From Sulfobacillus thermosulfidooxidans (GTDB taxonomy: Bacteria > Bacillota > Sulfobacillia > Sulfobacillales > Sulfobacillaceae), in assembly GCF_001280565.1 (NCBI RefSeq), contig NZ_LGRO01000001.1, forward strand, positions 1,984,001-2,048,000: a DNA stretch of 64,000 nucleotides, given 5' to 3'. The translations under genes were made by a program, and so were the position numbers. Below the pieces are notes generated by a model. It made no database searches, was not told where the DNA came from, and saw only the letters and a program-made list of their open reading frames with translations. Of the stretch, positions 1 to 10,051 are shown piece by piece. Positions within the stretch are counted from its first letter, which is position 1; the number at the start of each line of letters is the position of its first letter.

Positions 1-2123
1 TTCTTCAGAATTCCTGTCTTATAGTCGGTAATCGTGACGGTCCCATCTTTTGCATAATCAACCCGGTCGAGCCGACCTTTGACCTGCCAGCTTCCTCCCT
101 CGGTGTGTAGCGTCCATTTGAGAGGGTATTCGGTATCGACCCTATCCGCGGGCGATGGCGCAATGAGTGGCCATACCTGCAACAAATCGCGCACAACATC
201 ATCTTTGACATGGCTCAGAACGGATTGCAGCACCCGGTTTCCGGGCGGAATCCGTAAGGCAATCTCTTCGACAAATTGACGCAGAACTTTTACGGTAAGG
301 GGTTGTTCGGACTTCACCGCAAGTTCGAGCACTTTGTGCATCCATTGTCCTTTCACGGAAGGAGAAATCGTATATAAATCGTCGTCCGAGGGTGCTTTTA
401 GCTCTAAAACCTGTTCATAGAAAAAAGCTAACGGACATGTTCCGTACTGCTCGAGTGCCGTCGGTGTCACCTCATGGGGCCACAACGCTTCTGCCAGTTC
501 TTGTCCAATCATCCCTTGATAGGCATCTAAGACCTCACTCTCATAATGACTCCTATACCAGTCCCGGATTTTCTCCATATTTCTGGTAGCAAAAGAGATG
601 GGGACTTGCTCTAGCCCATCCCATTCATCATCCGGTGCCAATCCTTCCGGCCACCACAATTTTTCGTCGTCGTGTTGAGGCACAACCCAACAAATTTCCT
701 GATCGGCTGATTCGATGAGCACATGCAGCAAATGTAGATCTTGCTGGTGCGCATGATCTGGTCCCGGCAACCCATAGAGCTGGGCAAGTTCCGGAATCCA
801 TAAAGAATCGAAGACGACACCCCTCGGAAAAGTTCCTTCATGGATGGCGGCCACAATAATGGTCTGTGCGGTTAACATGCGTGCATTAAGCCCCTCGGCC
901 CAAAGGATTCCTCTTCGGCCTCCATAGGATTTTTTAAAGGGTAACAGTTGCCATAATTCCTCGATGAGATCCATCCGCGGAGCAATGTGCCACTGATCGT
1001 AAATCACCCAGTCCCGACAAGCCGTGAGGGTGCGGCTTAAATCATCGATATCATGGAAACGGATTGCATCATCGACAAGCTCAACCAGTTCTTGCCACGA
1101 ATGAATTTGTCGCAACTGTTCTCCCCAAAAGTGCACGAACAACACCGCGTCAGAAGCACTGTGCCCGTGTTCTTGCATCACTTCGAGCCAAAGACGTTTT
1201 GTGGCCTCATCTGCTTTTTTTTGAGCCAACCGCCAAAAAGCCGTCCACACATTCTTGGCGTGATAGAGAACCGGATTCTTTTCGCTGAAGATCACTCCCC
1301 GTCTTTGCGCCAGACGAATTAACGAAGTGGAATCCATGCCGCCCAATACCAGCAGGACATTTTCTCCCTGGCGGCTAGCAACCTGGTCGGTGATACTGTG
1401 TAACATTAACGTGCCAGGTCTCACATAAATGGCCGATTGACGTGGTTTCTTAGCTTTCTCTGGCAACGTTTCAAAGATTGCCCCTTGCTCTCGCCATTTT
1501 TTAATCCAATCTTCGGCCAAGCTATTATCATAATGCGTCAGCCAAGGCGTGTAGACGATGATAGAATAATGGTGCGACAAGGCATGAAGCAGTTGCCACT
1601 GCGATGTATGCGCTTCCACATAGCCATATATCGCCAGTGGTGAAATATCCTCTGTCACCAATGGGGCCTGACTCGCATATTGATAAACTCGAAACTCATC
1701 GTAGAGGGATTCGGGCCAAATATCTTCAAGCCAGCGTAATATCAGGGGCCAGGGAATACCATCAAAAGGTGGGAGGACAATTTGTCGCCTGCGCAGTTCT
1801 AAGACATGCCGGATAATATTAAGATAAATACCCGGGACTTGATGAGGCAGTTCCTGGTGTAAATCCCGAGCAAGGAGTGAGGCCAACGCCTTTTCCATGC
1901 CGATGGGCGCAATTTTTGCCCCCTGTGGCAACAGAGAACGGGCAAAGTCCCACAAACTTTCAATCCGTGGCATCTGGGGGATTGAGGTCTTGAGCAGTCC
2001 ATGCAAGAACTGGGCTAACGTCTCATTGGGAACGATTGTTGGTCCCGCCAAGACCCCATGACGATAGTCGGACAGCCACCGTTCCTGTAATTGGCGAGGA
2101 GAGCCCAAAATAACCTTAATCAA
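1..2123 (-). CDS. PD-(D/E)XK nuclease, AddB/RexB-like (3' end outside window)
   Basis: An uninterrupted frame of 707 codons runs from TTG at 2123 off the left edge. The start is chosen because GGGAGG lies 9 nt upstream. Near the visible C-terminus a CPLAFFYE segment is followed by GRLDRVDY and then TDYKTG. That is the D...DxK core of the PD-(D/E)XK nuclease domain, with the preceding cysteine typical of AddB/RecB-type nucleases. AddB trims DNA ends for recombination repair together with AddA. Here the N-terminus (IKVILGSPRQLQ) shows no Walker A lysine, so the helicase part looks degenerate or absent. The protein is shorter to this point than a classical AddB (about 1,150 aa in total). It could be a true AddB-like subunit or a stand-alone nuclease; the missing 3' end and any addA partner lie outside the window. 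Confidence 0.8.
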   Translation of the reverse strand, partial: MIKVILGSPRQLQERWLSDYRHGVLAGPTIVPNETLAQFLHGLLKTSIPQMPRIESLWDFARSLLPQGAKIAPIGMEKALASLLARDLHQELPHQVPGIYLNIIRHVLELRRRQIVLPPFDGIPWPLILRWLEDIWPESLYDEFRVYQYASQAPLVTEDISPLAIYGYVEAHTSQWQLLHALSHHYSIIVYTPWLTHYDNSLAEDWIKKWREQGAIFETLPEKAKKPRQSAIYVRPGTLMLHSITDQVASRQGENVLLVLGGMDSTSLIRLAQRRGVIFSEKNPVLYHAKNVWTAFWRLAQKKADEATKRLWLEVMQEHGHSASDAVLFVHFWGEQLRQIHSWQELVELVDDAIRFHDIDDLSRTLTACRDWVIYDQWHIAPRMDLIEELWQLLPFKKSYGGRRGILWAEGLNARMLTAQTIIVAAIHEGTFPRGVVFDSLWIPELAQLYGLPGPDHAHQQDLHLLHVLIESADQEICWVVPQHDDEKLWWPEGLAPDDEWDGLEQVPISFATRNMEKIRDWYRSHYESEVLDAYQGMIGQELAEALWPHEVTPTALEQYGTCPLAFFYEQVLELKAPSDDDLYTISPSVKGQWMHKVLELAVKSEQPLTVKVLRQFVEEIALRIPPGNRVLQSVLSHVKDDVVRDLLQVWPLIAPSPADRVDTEYPLKWTLHTEGGSWQVKGRLDRVDYAKDGTVTITDYKTGILK

Positions 2124-2223
2124 TCTCGTATTCCTCCCACGCAACGTTCCGTTTTTTATACAATACGTTTTACCAGACTGAAATCCCTGCATGAAGCCAT
2201 GGGTAGAAAAGAGGCGGATTACT

Positions 2224-3054
2224 GTGATACAGATGATTGCATGCGATTTGGATGGCACGCTGTTAAACCAAGATATTCATGTCCAGCCTAAGGCGGCGCA
2301 TTTACTGCGTCAATTATGGCAGAATGGCATTCATGTAATTGTCGCCACAGGAAGAAGCTGGCGTACGGCACTGAAAGCACAACAAGAACTCGGAATTACC
2401 GGGGCCATTGTCGCGCATAACGGTGCCTATGTTTTTGACCCCTCAAAACGTCCTGCCGATTTATACCGCCATGGCGTTCCCCGGCCCCGTGCTCAAGAGA
2501 TGTTTGCGTGGTCCTTTCGCCATCAAGCCCATATGCGGTTTTATTTAGGTTATCAACAACCCGTGTTGTTAACCCAGTTGCCCGATGATTATGACCGGTG
2601 GCAGAAGCCCAATGATCTTTTAGTCAACCCTGACACTGTCATTCCCCGGCAACCTTTAGAAATTTTGCTGCTGGGACAAGAGATTGTTGATCAATTTATT
2701 CAAGACTTTGGCCTGATTGGTCCCGATTATGAATTGACAATTTTCGATCATGGCCACTACCGGGAAGTCAATATCTGTGCTCCCGGTGTCACCAAAGCAG
2801 AAGGATTAGAAAAGCTAGCCTATCACTACCATATTGCGCGGCAAAACATTTTGGCCATTGGCGACGGGCTCAATGACGTCCCCATGCTGAAATGGGCCGG
2901 TATCGGCATCGCGGTGGGCCAGGGATTACCAGAATGCCACCGCGTGGCCGATTATGTCACCCCCAAAGGCAGTGACGACCCTGTCACCGCCGCGATTTTA
3001 TGGGCCGAACAACAAGGTTTATTAGGACCTTTAAGCCATCAAAAGGTTTTCTAA
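2224..3054 (+). CDS. Cof-type HAD-IIB family hydrolase
   Basis: This is a 276-residue haloacid-dehalogenase phosphatase, probably cytosolic and acting on sugar phosphates or nucleotide-like phosphates. The nucleophile motif is DLDGTLL near residue 8, motif II is ATGRSW, and the late motif is GDGLNDVPML, which binds magnesium. The C2 cap and overall length fit the Cof/YidA type. I chose GTG at 2224 because GAGGCGG lies 6 nt before it; ATG at 2233 and ATG at 2191 are alternatives. The 3' end overlaps the convergent hutH gene by 24 nt. The substrate cannot be told from sequence. Confidence 0.9.
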   Translation: MIQMIACDLDGTLLNQDIHVQPKAAHLLRQLWQNGIHVIVATGRSWRTALKAQQELGITGAIVAHNGAYVFDPSKRPADLYRHGVPRPRAQEMFAWSFRHQAHMRFYLGYQQPVLLTQLPDDYDRWQKPNDLLVNPDTVIPRQPLEILLLGQEIVDQFIQDFGLIGPDYELTIFDHGHYREVNICAPGVTKAEGLEKLAYHYHIARQNILAIGDGLNDVPMLKWAGIGIAVGQGLPECHRVADYVTPKGSDDPVTAAILWAEQQGLLGPLSHQKVF

Positions 3055-4554
3055 CCAGTTGATGGTGTCTGACGCCAGCATGGTTTGGGCGATACGCTCG
3101 ATGTCCGGAGCCAGCGGACGGTCGGCCTCCAGCGGTGGAACGATCTTCCGGATCCATTCATAAACGGCATGCGTTTTGGGGGCCATATGCTCGGGCCCAA
3201 GTAAATCACACGCTTGGGCCCCGCATAATAGCTCAATACTTAAAACATAGCGCAAATTATTGACGACCACTAGCGCCTTACGCCCCGCGGTGGTTCCCAT
3301 AGAAACATGATCCTCCTGGTTCGCTGACGTGGGAATGGAGTCCACACTGGAAGGATGTGCCCATACTTTGTTTTCGGAAACTAAACTAGCAGCGGTATAT
3401 TGTGCCAGCATCAAACCAGAAAATACGCCGCCATGCCGTGTTAAAAAGGGCGGTAATCCTGATAGGGCCGGGTTCACCATGCGTTCAATCCGCCGTTCAC
3501 TAATATTCGCCCATTCCGCCGCTAAAATAGCTAAATAGTCTAAAACCAGTGCAAGGGGTTCGCCATGGAAATTGCCTGCCGATATCACCAACTCTTCCTC
3601 AGGAAATAATAAGGGATTGTCCGTGGCACTGTTGATTTCGCGCGATAGGACCTCTTGCACGTGATTCAGAGCGTCAAGACAAGCCCCGTGCACCTGGGGC
3701 GTAGCACGCAAGGAATAGGCATCTTGCATTCGCAATTCGCCCGGTTCTGTGACCAGGTGACTTCCTTCTAACATTGTCCGCAAGTGCTGCTGCACAAGAC
3801 GCTGCCCTGGATGCGGCCGCACTAAAGCCACCCCGGGATGAAATGCCATGGGAATGCCGCGTAAAGCCTCAATGCTTAATGAAGCTGCGACATCCGCCCA
3901 CAGTCCTAGAAATTTCGCTTGGGTACTTGCACTAATGCCCAAAGAGCCCATGGCTTGTGTGCCGTTAATGAGAGCCAGCCCTTCTTTCGCCTCCAGAATG
4001 ACGGGTTCAAGCCCCACGCTCCTGAGTGCTTGGTCTCCGGGTATTTTCGGTCCTCCTTGAACCCGGGCCCAGCCTTCACCAATGAGGACGAGAGCCAGAT
4101 GAGCCAGGGGGGCTAAATCCCCGCTGGCTCCAACAGAACCTTGAGATGGAATAACCGGAATGACGCCCCGATTTAGCATCTCGATGAGCAACCGGACAAC
4201 TGTGGTCCGAATACCGGAATATCCTTTGGCCAAGGCATTGGCACGAAGAACCATCATGCCCCGAATAATGTCTTCGCCAAAAGGTTCCCCAACTCCCGCG
4301 CTGTGACTGCGCAACAAATTGATTTGTAATTCTTGGCGTTTGTCTTCAGGGATGAGCACATCACTAAAACGTCCAAACCCCGTGGTAACGCCATAAACAC
4401 TTTTTCCTTCAGCTAAGTAACGCGTTACCATAGCACGGGAGGCCGCCATTTTTTTGGCGGCCTCCTCGCTCAGTGCTACGGGATAGTGATCATGGGCTAC
4501 ATGATACGCTTGTTCAATGTCTAAATCGTCACCAGTCAGGATGACTGTTTCCAT
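3031..4554 (-). CDS. hutH: Histidine ammonia-lyase
   Basis: This 507-residue enzyme removes ammonia from histidine to give urocanate, the first step of histidine breakdown. The MIO cofactor triad Ala-Ser-Gly is at residues 143-145 within GSVGASGDLAPL, and the catalytic tyrosine motif SVYGVTTGFG is near residue 54. The length equals the usual 505-510 aa. ATG at 4554 has AGGAG about 7 nt upstream; the frame stays open much further upstream, but that part overlaps the peptidase gene and is not protein-like for this family. No hutU, hutI or hutG is in the window, so the pathway context is incomplete. The related MIO lyases for phenylalanine or tyrosine are possible but less likely, given the close match to HutH. 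Confidence 0.93.
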   Translation of the reverse strand: METVILTGDDLDIEQAYHVAHDHYPVALSEEAAKKMAASRAMVTRYLAEGKSVYGVTTGFGRFSDVLIPEDKRQELQINLLRSHSAGVGEPFGEDIIRGMMVLRANALAKGYSGIRTTVVRLLIEMLNRGVIPVIPSQGSVGASGDLAPLAHLALVLIGEGWARVQGGPKIPGDQALRSVGLEPVILEAKEGLALINGTQAMGSLGISASTQAKFLGLWADVAASLSIEALRGIPMAFHPGVALVRPHPGQRLVQQHLRTMLEGSHLVTEPGELRMQDAYSLRATPQVHGACLDALNHVQEVLSREINSATDNPLLFPEEELVISAGNFHGEPLALVLDYLAILAAEWANISERRIERMVNPALSGLPPFLTRHGGVFSGLMLAQYTAASLVSENKVWAHPSSVDSIPTSANQEDHVSMGTTAGRKALVVVNNLRYVLSIELLCGAQACDLLGPEHMAPKTHAVYEWIRKIVPPLEADRPLAPDIERIAQTMLASDTINWLENLLMA

Positions 4555-4576
4555 CACCTGATCTCCTTTTCTCTGT

Positions 4577-5872
4577 TCATGATGAAATCGGCTTAATAAC
4601 AGAACTGGCCCGTTTAGATTCTTGGAGATGAACATGACGAGCCTGTTCAATATCGTCCAAACCAATCGATAAAATGGTATCAACATAATCAAAAATATCG
4701 ATCTGCCGGAAAAACAGATGGTTAAAGGCATACGCCAATTCTTCGGGGTTTTGAAACAGGGCGATGAATTCTCCGAGTTCGCGCTTTTTAGCCCGGGCCA
4801 AATCCTCTTCACGCAAGGGAGCCTGCTGGATCCCCTCCACAAGTTGTGCTTCCAACGCTTGAGGGTCGGGTGTTTCTCCGCCCACCGTGCTAAAGCCAAA
4901 GGTCGTGGAGGCGCCATAGCGGGCATAGAAACGGTCATTAATGAGTCCCTGCCGATAAAGATTTTGAAACAATGGGGAACTTTTGCCGCACAGCATTTGC
5001 CACATCAATCCATAAGTGATTTCATGGTGCAGTAATTCCCGTCCTACCAAACCCGTTTGGGTATCTTTATAACCCATGACGAATAGGGGCATGGATACGA
5101 CCATGTCTTGTTCCCGGTGCTTTTCGTGAACCCTGTGGGGTTCGTCCGGATAAATCCTGGTGATTGGCGACTGGTTCCCATAATTCTTGGTCTTCTGATT
5201 TTCCCACGTATAATCGAACACCATTTGCGGATCGATGTCGCCTATCACAAGCAAAACCATGTTACTAGGATGGTAAAACGTGCGGTAACACGTATACAGG
5301 TCTTCTGGGGTGATGGTTCGAATCGATTCCACCGTTCCAGCAATATCAATGCGCACGGGATGGTTCACATATAACGCTTTCATCAAATTGGAATGCAGTC
5401 GGTCCCCTGGCATATCTAAATACATGCGTATTTCCTGTTCGATAATCCCCTTTTCTTTTTCGACGTTAGCGTCAGTAAAATATGGTTCCTGAACAAAATC
5501 CAGGAGGATTCCTAAATTATCGAGCACATGACTCGTCGTCTGAAAAAGAAAAGTGGTTGAAGTATAATCCGTATACGCGTTCGAAGAGGCACCAAGTCGT
5601 GCAAAATCATCAAACGCATCGCCACCCCCTTTTTTCTCAAACATTTTATGTTCTAGAAAGTGAGCAATCCCGTCCGGCACCTGCACAGCCTGGCCGGTCT
5701 TGGGATCCCGGAACGCATTGTCAATGGACCCATAATGGGTGGCAAAGGTGGCAAAGGTTTTTTTAAACCCCGGTCGCGGAAAAACAACCACGGTGAGCCC
5801 TGAGGGCAAGACAAGGCGACTTAACTGTTCGCCGATCGCTTCATTTTCAATGACTTGGGCTTCTTGCGTCAT
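4577..5872 (-). CDS. M16 family zinc peptidase, YmfH type (active subunit)
   Basis: This 431-residue insulinase-family protein carries the inverted zinc motif HFLEH at residues 71-75, and a distal glutamate lies in the GIIEQEIR helix, so the catalytic site appears complete. It matches YmfH, the partner of YmfF in Firmicutes; some databases link this pair to EF-P 5-aminopentanol modification. Its ATG overlaps the stop of the upstream M16 gene by 4 nt, with GGAGG about 10 nt upstream, so the two are translationally coupled. The active HxxEH subunit and the inactive partner probably form a heterodimer, as in other two-subunit M16B proteases. The substrate is unknown. Confidence 0.88.
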   Translation of the reverse strand: MTQEAQVIENEAIGEQLSRLVLPSGLTVVVFPRPGFKKTFATFATHYGSIDNAFRDPKTGQAVQVPDGIAHFLEHKMFEKKGGGDAFDDFARLGASSNAYTDYTSTTFLFQTTSHVLDNLGILLDFVQEPYFTDANVEKEKGIIEQEIRMYLDMPGDRLHSNLMKALYVNHPVRIDIAGTVESIRTITPEDLYTCYRTFYHPSNMVLLVIGDIDPQMVFDYTWENQKTKNYGNQSPITRIYPDEPHRVHEKHREQDMVVSMPLFVMGYKDTQTGLVGRELLHHEITYGLMWQMLCGKSSPLFQNLYRQGLINDRFYARYGASTTFGFSTVGGETPDPQALEAQLVEGIQQAPLREEDLARAKKRELGEFIALFQNPEELAYAFNHLFFRQIDIFDYVDTILSIGLDDIEQARHVHLQESKRASSVIKPISS

Positions 5873-7188
5873 GGGGTTGTTGCCTCCGTCCCTGTAGCAG
5901 ATTCATCATCACTATCACGTGTTAAAAAGAACACAGTATCCAAACGCACATGCTGCGCCACTTCTTGTACTTGCTCCCTGGTGACTTGATGTAACGCGTC
6001 CTTGAGCGATTCACCCATGAGTCCACCGCCAACCAAAAGATGTTCCAGTTGGCGTGAGATGATTTGACTCGCATTGTCTTCTTCTGACAAGATGTCATTA
6101 TCAAAAGCCCTCAAGGTAAATTCCCACTCTTGATCGCTAATATCTCCTTGCTTCATGGCCTCCAGTTGTTGGGCAATAATCTTTACCGCGGCATCAAAAT
6201 CTTCAAATTCAATCCCGGCGCCGATTAACATATATCCTAGCGCGGCATCAAGCCGCGCATAGGCATAATAGGCCAAACTTGCACGCTCACGCACATTCAA
6301 AAACAGTTTGGAATGGGGAAATCCCCCCAAAATCCCTGCATACATCATCAAAGCCGGATAGCGCGCATTATCGAGCGTAATACCGGTGTAATATCCCATA
6401 TTGACTTTACCCTGCCGAATATCTTGTCGTTCAATCAAAGTACGGTCATGGTAATGGGGAGTATAAGGCTCAATACGCTGCAATTCGTGCCGGGGATGCT
6501 CATGTCGGTAATGCTGCATAAACTGCTCGATCCGTACCGGATCAATATCGCCCACCGCAAACAAGATAATAGGATGGGTCTGATGAACCTTTCGATAATA
6601 CTCATATAGAGTATGAGGCGTAACCCGTTCCAAGTCCTCCACCCGGCCCAGTTTTCTTAGGCCAAACCGGCGCCCGTCAGCCATCGCCTCAATCAAACGG
6701 GTCACAGCATATTGTCCCTTATCGTTAATTAATCCTTGAATGCGCCGTTTCAACAAATCTTTCTCTTGCTGAACGATGTCTTCGCGAAAAGCGTGGTCAT
6801 GAACCAGTGGATGATCTAAGACCTCTTGCAGAAATTCCAATCCCAAACTTAATGTATCGGGATGTCCGGGTAAATAGCGCCCGTTGACAATTTCTAAATG
6901 GAAAGAAATGAGCTGTTTGTCTCCAATTTTTCCTACGTCAGCCCGAAAGGAAGCCCCATACATATCTTCCAAGGTCTGTTCCATTTGCATATATGTGGGC
7001 CACTTTTGAGTTCCCCGTTGTAGGACGTGCGGTAATAACGCTCCAAAAGCCGCCTCATCCGCAGTCAATTCATTGATGATAAATGCATGAAGGGTAATCG
7101 TTTTAAAGCGGGGCGTTGAAAAACAATACCAACCACTCCCTTGGTGAATTTGCCCCACAAATCCTTCATCTTTGGCGGTAACGGACAA
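5869..7188 (-). CDS. M16 family peptidase-like protein, YmfF type (inactive subunit)
   Basis: This 439-residue M16 protein lacks the HxxEH zinc site: the corresponding region reads ADEAAFGALLPHVLQRGTQK. It keeps the M16 fold pattern and the R/Y motif late in the chain (ERASLAYYAY). It matches the YmfF subunit that pairs with YmfH. The start is set at TTG 7188 because AAAGGAG sits 8 nt upstream; the in-frame GTG at 7197 overlaps that ribosome site and is unlikely. The gene is first of a two-gene unit with a 4-nt overlap to the active subunit. It lies downstream of ftsH, separated by a strong terminator. Confidence 0.85.
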   Translation of the reverse strand: MSVTAKDEGFVGQIHQGSGWYCFSTPRFKTITLHAFIINELTADEAAFGALLPHVLQRGTQKWPTYMQMEQTLEDMYGASFRADVGKIGDKQLISFHLEIVNGRYLPGHPDTLSLGLEFLQEVLDHPLVHDHAFREDIVQQEKDLLKRRIQGLINDKGQYAVTRLIEAMADGRRFGLRKLGRVEDLERVTPHTLYEYYRKVHQTHPIILFAVGDIDPVRIEQFMQHYRHEHPRHELQRIEPYTPHYHDRTLIERQDIRQGKVNMGYYTGITLDNARYPALMMYAGILGGFPHSKLFLNVRERASLAYYAYARLDAALGYMLIGAGIEFEDFDAAVKIIAQQLEAMKQGDISDQEWEFTLRAFDNDILSEEDNASQIISRQLEHLLVGGGLMGESLKDALHQVTREQVQEVAQHVRLDTVFFLTRDSDDESATGTEATTP

Positions 7189-7278
7189 ACGGTCCACTCC
7201 TTTCCCCTACCTACTTTGTTTTATGTACGATGAACATCCTCATTTTAGACAGAGTTTCCTAACTCATAACATAAGAAT

Positions 7279-7317
7279 AGCCCGAAAGCACGGGAAATAC
7301 TCGCGTGCTTTCGGGCT
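7279..7317 (-). terminator. Terminator after ftsH
   Basis: A perfect 14-bp inverted repeat (AGCCCGAAAGCACG and its complement) encloses an 11-nt loop, immediately 3' of the ftsH stop codon. On the minus strand it is followed by ATTCTTATGTT, a moderately T-rich tail. It should separate ftsH from the M16 peptidase pair. Confidence 0.8.
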
Positions 7318-7323
7318 GCTAAA

Positions 7324-9138
7324 TTAGATGGCCACTTCACGTCCATGCACAATCGCCTGTAATTCATCCGCCAGCAAGGTTTCTTTCTCCATTAAGGTTA
7401 ACGCTAAGCGATTTAGAGTCGTTCGGTGTGTCATCAAAATGTGTTTAGCGCGTTGGTATTGTTCCATGACAATTTGACGGACTTCACGGTCAATCGCCGA
7501 TGCCACATCTTCACTATAGTCGCGGTCCCGCGCTAAATCGCGGCCTAAGAAAATCTGATCTTGTTTTTGCCCGTAAGTCATGGGCCCTAATTCCTCGGAC
7601 ATGCCATATTCGGTAATCATTTGCCGAACCATCGATGTCGATTTCTCCAAGTCGTTTTGTGCTCCCGTGGAAATTTCCCCGAAGACCAGCTCCTCCGCTG
7701 CACGACCTCCCAAAGCCATTGCCACCTGATCAAGAATTTGCGATTTGGTGACTAAATAGCGATCTTCATCCGGCAAGGGTAAGGTATACCCCATCGCCAT
7801 GCCACGAGGAATAATGGTCACTTTATGCACGGGATCGCCATGAGGTACTAGCATCCCCACTAAGGTGTGCCCGGATTCGTGAAAAGCCACGGCCTTCTTT
7901 TCTTTTTCCGAGATCACCCGGCTCTTTTTCTGGGGACCGGCCATAATCCGTTCGGCCGCCTCTTCAAAATCAGACATGTGAATACTCTTTTCACGGCGCC
8001 TGGCTGCAAGCAAAGCCGCTTCATTCGCCAAGTTAGCCAAATCCGCTCCCGTGTAGCCTGGTGTTCTCTTCGCGATTACAGCGAGATCCACATCTTCAGC
8101 TAGGGGCTTCCCTCGGGTATGCACTTTCAAAATGGCCTCACGGCCCCGCACATCGGGTCTGTGTACAATCACTTGACGGTCAAACCGTCCCGGACGTAGC
8201 AACGCCGGGTCGAGTACGTCAGGACGGTTCGTGGCAGCAATGACAATAATGCCTTCATTGACGCCGAAGCCATCCATTTCAACCAATAATTGATTGAGCG
8301 TCTGCTCCCGTTCATCATGTCCACCCCCGTAGCCGGCCCCACGCATCCGGCCGACTGCGTCAATTTCGTCAATGAAAAGGATACAGGGAGCATTCTTCTT
8401 CGCTTGGTCAAATAAATCGCGTACGCGCGACGCCCCCACACCGACAAACATTTCAACAAAATCCGAACCACTATCTGAGAAAAAGGGCACACCGGCTTCG
8501 CCGGCTACGGCTTTAGCCAGCAACGTTTTCCCTGTACCAGGAGCGCCAGATAGTAAAATGCCTTTGGGAATCCGCGCACCCAACTCCAAATACTTCTTGG
8601 GATACCGAAGGAAATCGACTACTTCTTGTAATTCCTGCTTTTCTTCATCTACCCCGGCGACATCAGCAAAAGTTACGCGATTGGTATCGTCCGTGTGCAG
8701 TCTCGCACGCGACTTCCCAAATTGCATAACCCGGTTGCCTCCCCCTTGGGTTTGGTTGAACACAAAATAAAGCATAAAAACGATCACCAATAAGGGGAGA
8801 ATGTTGCCGATCAAGCTTAGCCACAACGACGTCGTCGCTGGCTTCATAATACTGACGGTGACATGATCATTAGTGAGATCATTGGCAAGCGATGCCGTTC
8901 CACCTGTTGCATAGGTAGTTTGAAAATGTTTACCTGTTGTTGTCGTCGCATAAACCGTATGCGTTTGGGGATCTATGCGAACTCTTTGAACTTGCCCACT
9001 ATTGGCCATAGATAACAGGCGACTGTATGATTCCTGAGTGATTGTGGATGTCTGCCCGCTCATTAGTTCCCATAACGTCACAATGAAGAGCACTGACAAA
9101 ATGAGCGTCAGAACTCCTCGTAGCCATCGATTTGTCAC
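7324..9138 (-). CDS. ftsH: ATP-dependent zinc metalloprotease FtsH
   Basis: This 604-residue membrane-anchored AAA+ protease degrades misfolded and regulatory membrane proteins. Transmembrane segments lie near residues 7-25 and 104-128 and flank the small external domain. Walker A GAPGTGKT is at 199-206, Walker B is LFIDEID, the second region of homology carries [18 protein letters not shown], and the zinc site HESGH lies in the C-terminal protease domain. Length matches the family. The start is GTG at 9138 with GGAGG 7 nt upstream. In Bacillus, ftsH follows tilS and hpt; here a 12-kb block separates it from tilS and no hpt is seen. Confidence 0.97.
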   Translation of the reverse strand: MTNRWLRGVLTLILSVLFIVTLWELMSGQTSTITQESYSRLLSMANSGQVQRVRIDPQTHTVYATTTTGKHFQTTYATGGTASLANDLTNDHVTVSIMKPATTSLWLSLIGNILPLLVIVFMLYFVFNQTQGGGNRVMQFGKSRARLHTDDTNRVTFADVAGVDEEKQELQEVVDFLRYPKKYLELGARIPKGILLSGAPGTGKTLLAKAVAGEAGVPFFSDSGSDFVEMFVGVGASRVRDLFDQAKKNAPCILFIDEIDAVGRMRGAGYGGGHDEREQTLNQLLVEMDGFGVNEGIIVIAATNRPDVLDPALLRPGRFDRQVIVHRPDVRGREAILKVHTRGKPLAEDVDLAVIAKRTPGYTGADLANLANEAALLAARRREKSIHMSDFEEAAERIMAGPQKKSRVISEKEKKAVAFHESGHTLVGMLVPHGDPVHKVTIIPRGMAMGYTLPLPDEDRYLVTKSQILDQVAMALGGRAAEELVFGEISTGAQNDLEKSTSMVRQMITEYGMSEELGPMTYGQKQDQIFLGRDLARDRDYSEDVASAIDREVRQIVMEQYQRAKHILMTHRTTLNRLALTLMEKETLLADELQAIVHGREVAI

Positions 9139-9194
9139 GAAACGGCCTCCTCTCGCTCACAGGCGTTAAAACTTCGTTTAGGCCAAGTTGCGTT

Positions 9195-9226
9195 ATTATA
9201 CCATATTATTATATTCCTTCTGGCAA
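9195..9226 (-). promoter_or_regulatory. Possible ftsH promoter
   Basis: The minus strand carries a perfect TATAAT (9195-9200) about 60 nt before the ftsH start. A TTGCCA -35-like element lies at 9221-9226. The spacing is 20 nt, which is too long for a strong sigma-A promoter, so only the -10 element is convincing. Confidence 0.4.
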
Positions 9227-9484
9227 GGAGAAATCCTCTATGTAATTATGACGTCTGAAAATTGCAATCATCATAGCACAATTCTCGACTCATCCCTAAT
9301 CACTAGGAGGATCTTAGGGATTGTCCTGGTGTTTTCTGCGCGACTTCTGGTTCCCATTGTGTGTTCTAGCCTGTCATGATCTCATAGGATTGGAAAAAAG
9401 ATGCCATCCGACGTATCGAAAATCCTTGCTTTCACGGTATAGATCATGCGACGAAAACCAAACCTGTAGGGATTAACAGATGTC
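9227..9484. other. Intergenic region without a convincing gene
   Basis: This lies between the ftsH promoter region and the PsiE-like gene. Short frames exist on the plus strand but have random-looking composition. A small stem (TCCCTAA at 9293-9299 with TTAGGGA at 9314-9320) has AGGAGG in its loop, but no sensible reading frame follows. Confidence 0.5.
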
Positions 9485-9907
9485 TTAATCCGCATTTTGC
9501 GGAGGAATTTGGGCCAACAAAAAAGAGAGTGCAAGGATTCCTAAAAGCGTAGCTCCCGCATTCCAAGACGCCAGTGACATCGTAGAAGCCAATACCACGC
9601 CATGACGCAACACCGCAATGAAAATGAGAGCCAACAACGGCCGCAATGGCAAGTGATGATTTTGCAAAGTCAACGCGACCGTATGGAGAAGCTCTGCTAG
9701 CATTAACAACAACAGCAGGGGATCTAAGGCGGACAACATCGCCGCATAAGACGGTGCAAACCATAAGATTTTAGTAATTCCGGCCACAACACGGATCGAT
9801 AGGGCCAACACACATAACACGGTGAGAAAATAAACGCCGTCCGCGCCCCATATAATCAACCGATTTACAACGTGGCGAATGGGAGACGTTAAGGATTCTG
9901 GTTCCAT
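9485..9907 (-). CDS. PsiE-like small membrane protein
   Basis: This 140-residue protein has four predicted membrane helices, near residues 24-45, 58-80, 87-107 and 117-135. The segment LDPLLLLLMLAELLHTV resembles the core of the phosphate-starvation-inducible PsiE family, whose biochemical role is unknown. ATG 9907 is preceded by GAGG 8 nt upstream. It stands alone between ftsH and the propeller gene. A second open frame on the same strand (9444-9764) is a shadow. The family assignment rests on residue pattern only. Confidence 0.65.
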   Translation of the reverse strand: MEPESLTSPIRHVVNRLIIWGADGVYFLTVLCVLALSIRVVAGITKILWFAPSYAAMLSALDPLLLLLMLAELLHTVALTLQNHHLPLRPLLALIFIAVLRHGVVLASTMSLASWNAGATLLGILALSFLLAQIPPQNAD

Positions 9908-9991
9908 CGAATCACCTCATCACGAGTCTATGCGTCAAAACCTTGGATCAGCCCCTTTATATAGCCGTATCGTGCCTTAAGCATAAAGCAT

Positions 9992-10032
9992 GAAGAAAGA
10001 ACATGGGGAGCAAGCTTCCATGTTCTTTCTTC
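9992..10032 (-). terminator. Terminator after the beta-propeller gene
   Basis: A perfect 15-bp inverted repeat (GAAGAAAGAACATGG and its complement) has an 11-nt loop and lies 20 nt past the stop of the minus-strand propeller gene. The A/T-rich stem base gives a T-rich run on the minus strand. Confidence 0.75.
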
Positions 10033-10051
10033 TCAGTGTGAATATAGAGTC

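Noticed and set aside
9323-9480. Plus-strand TTG frame of about 50 codons behind AGGAGG
   Set aside because: Protein-like features are lacking (random Cys- and Arg-rich composition), the spacing is long, and no neighbour supports it.
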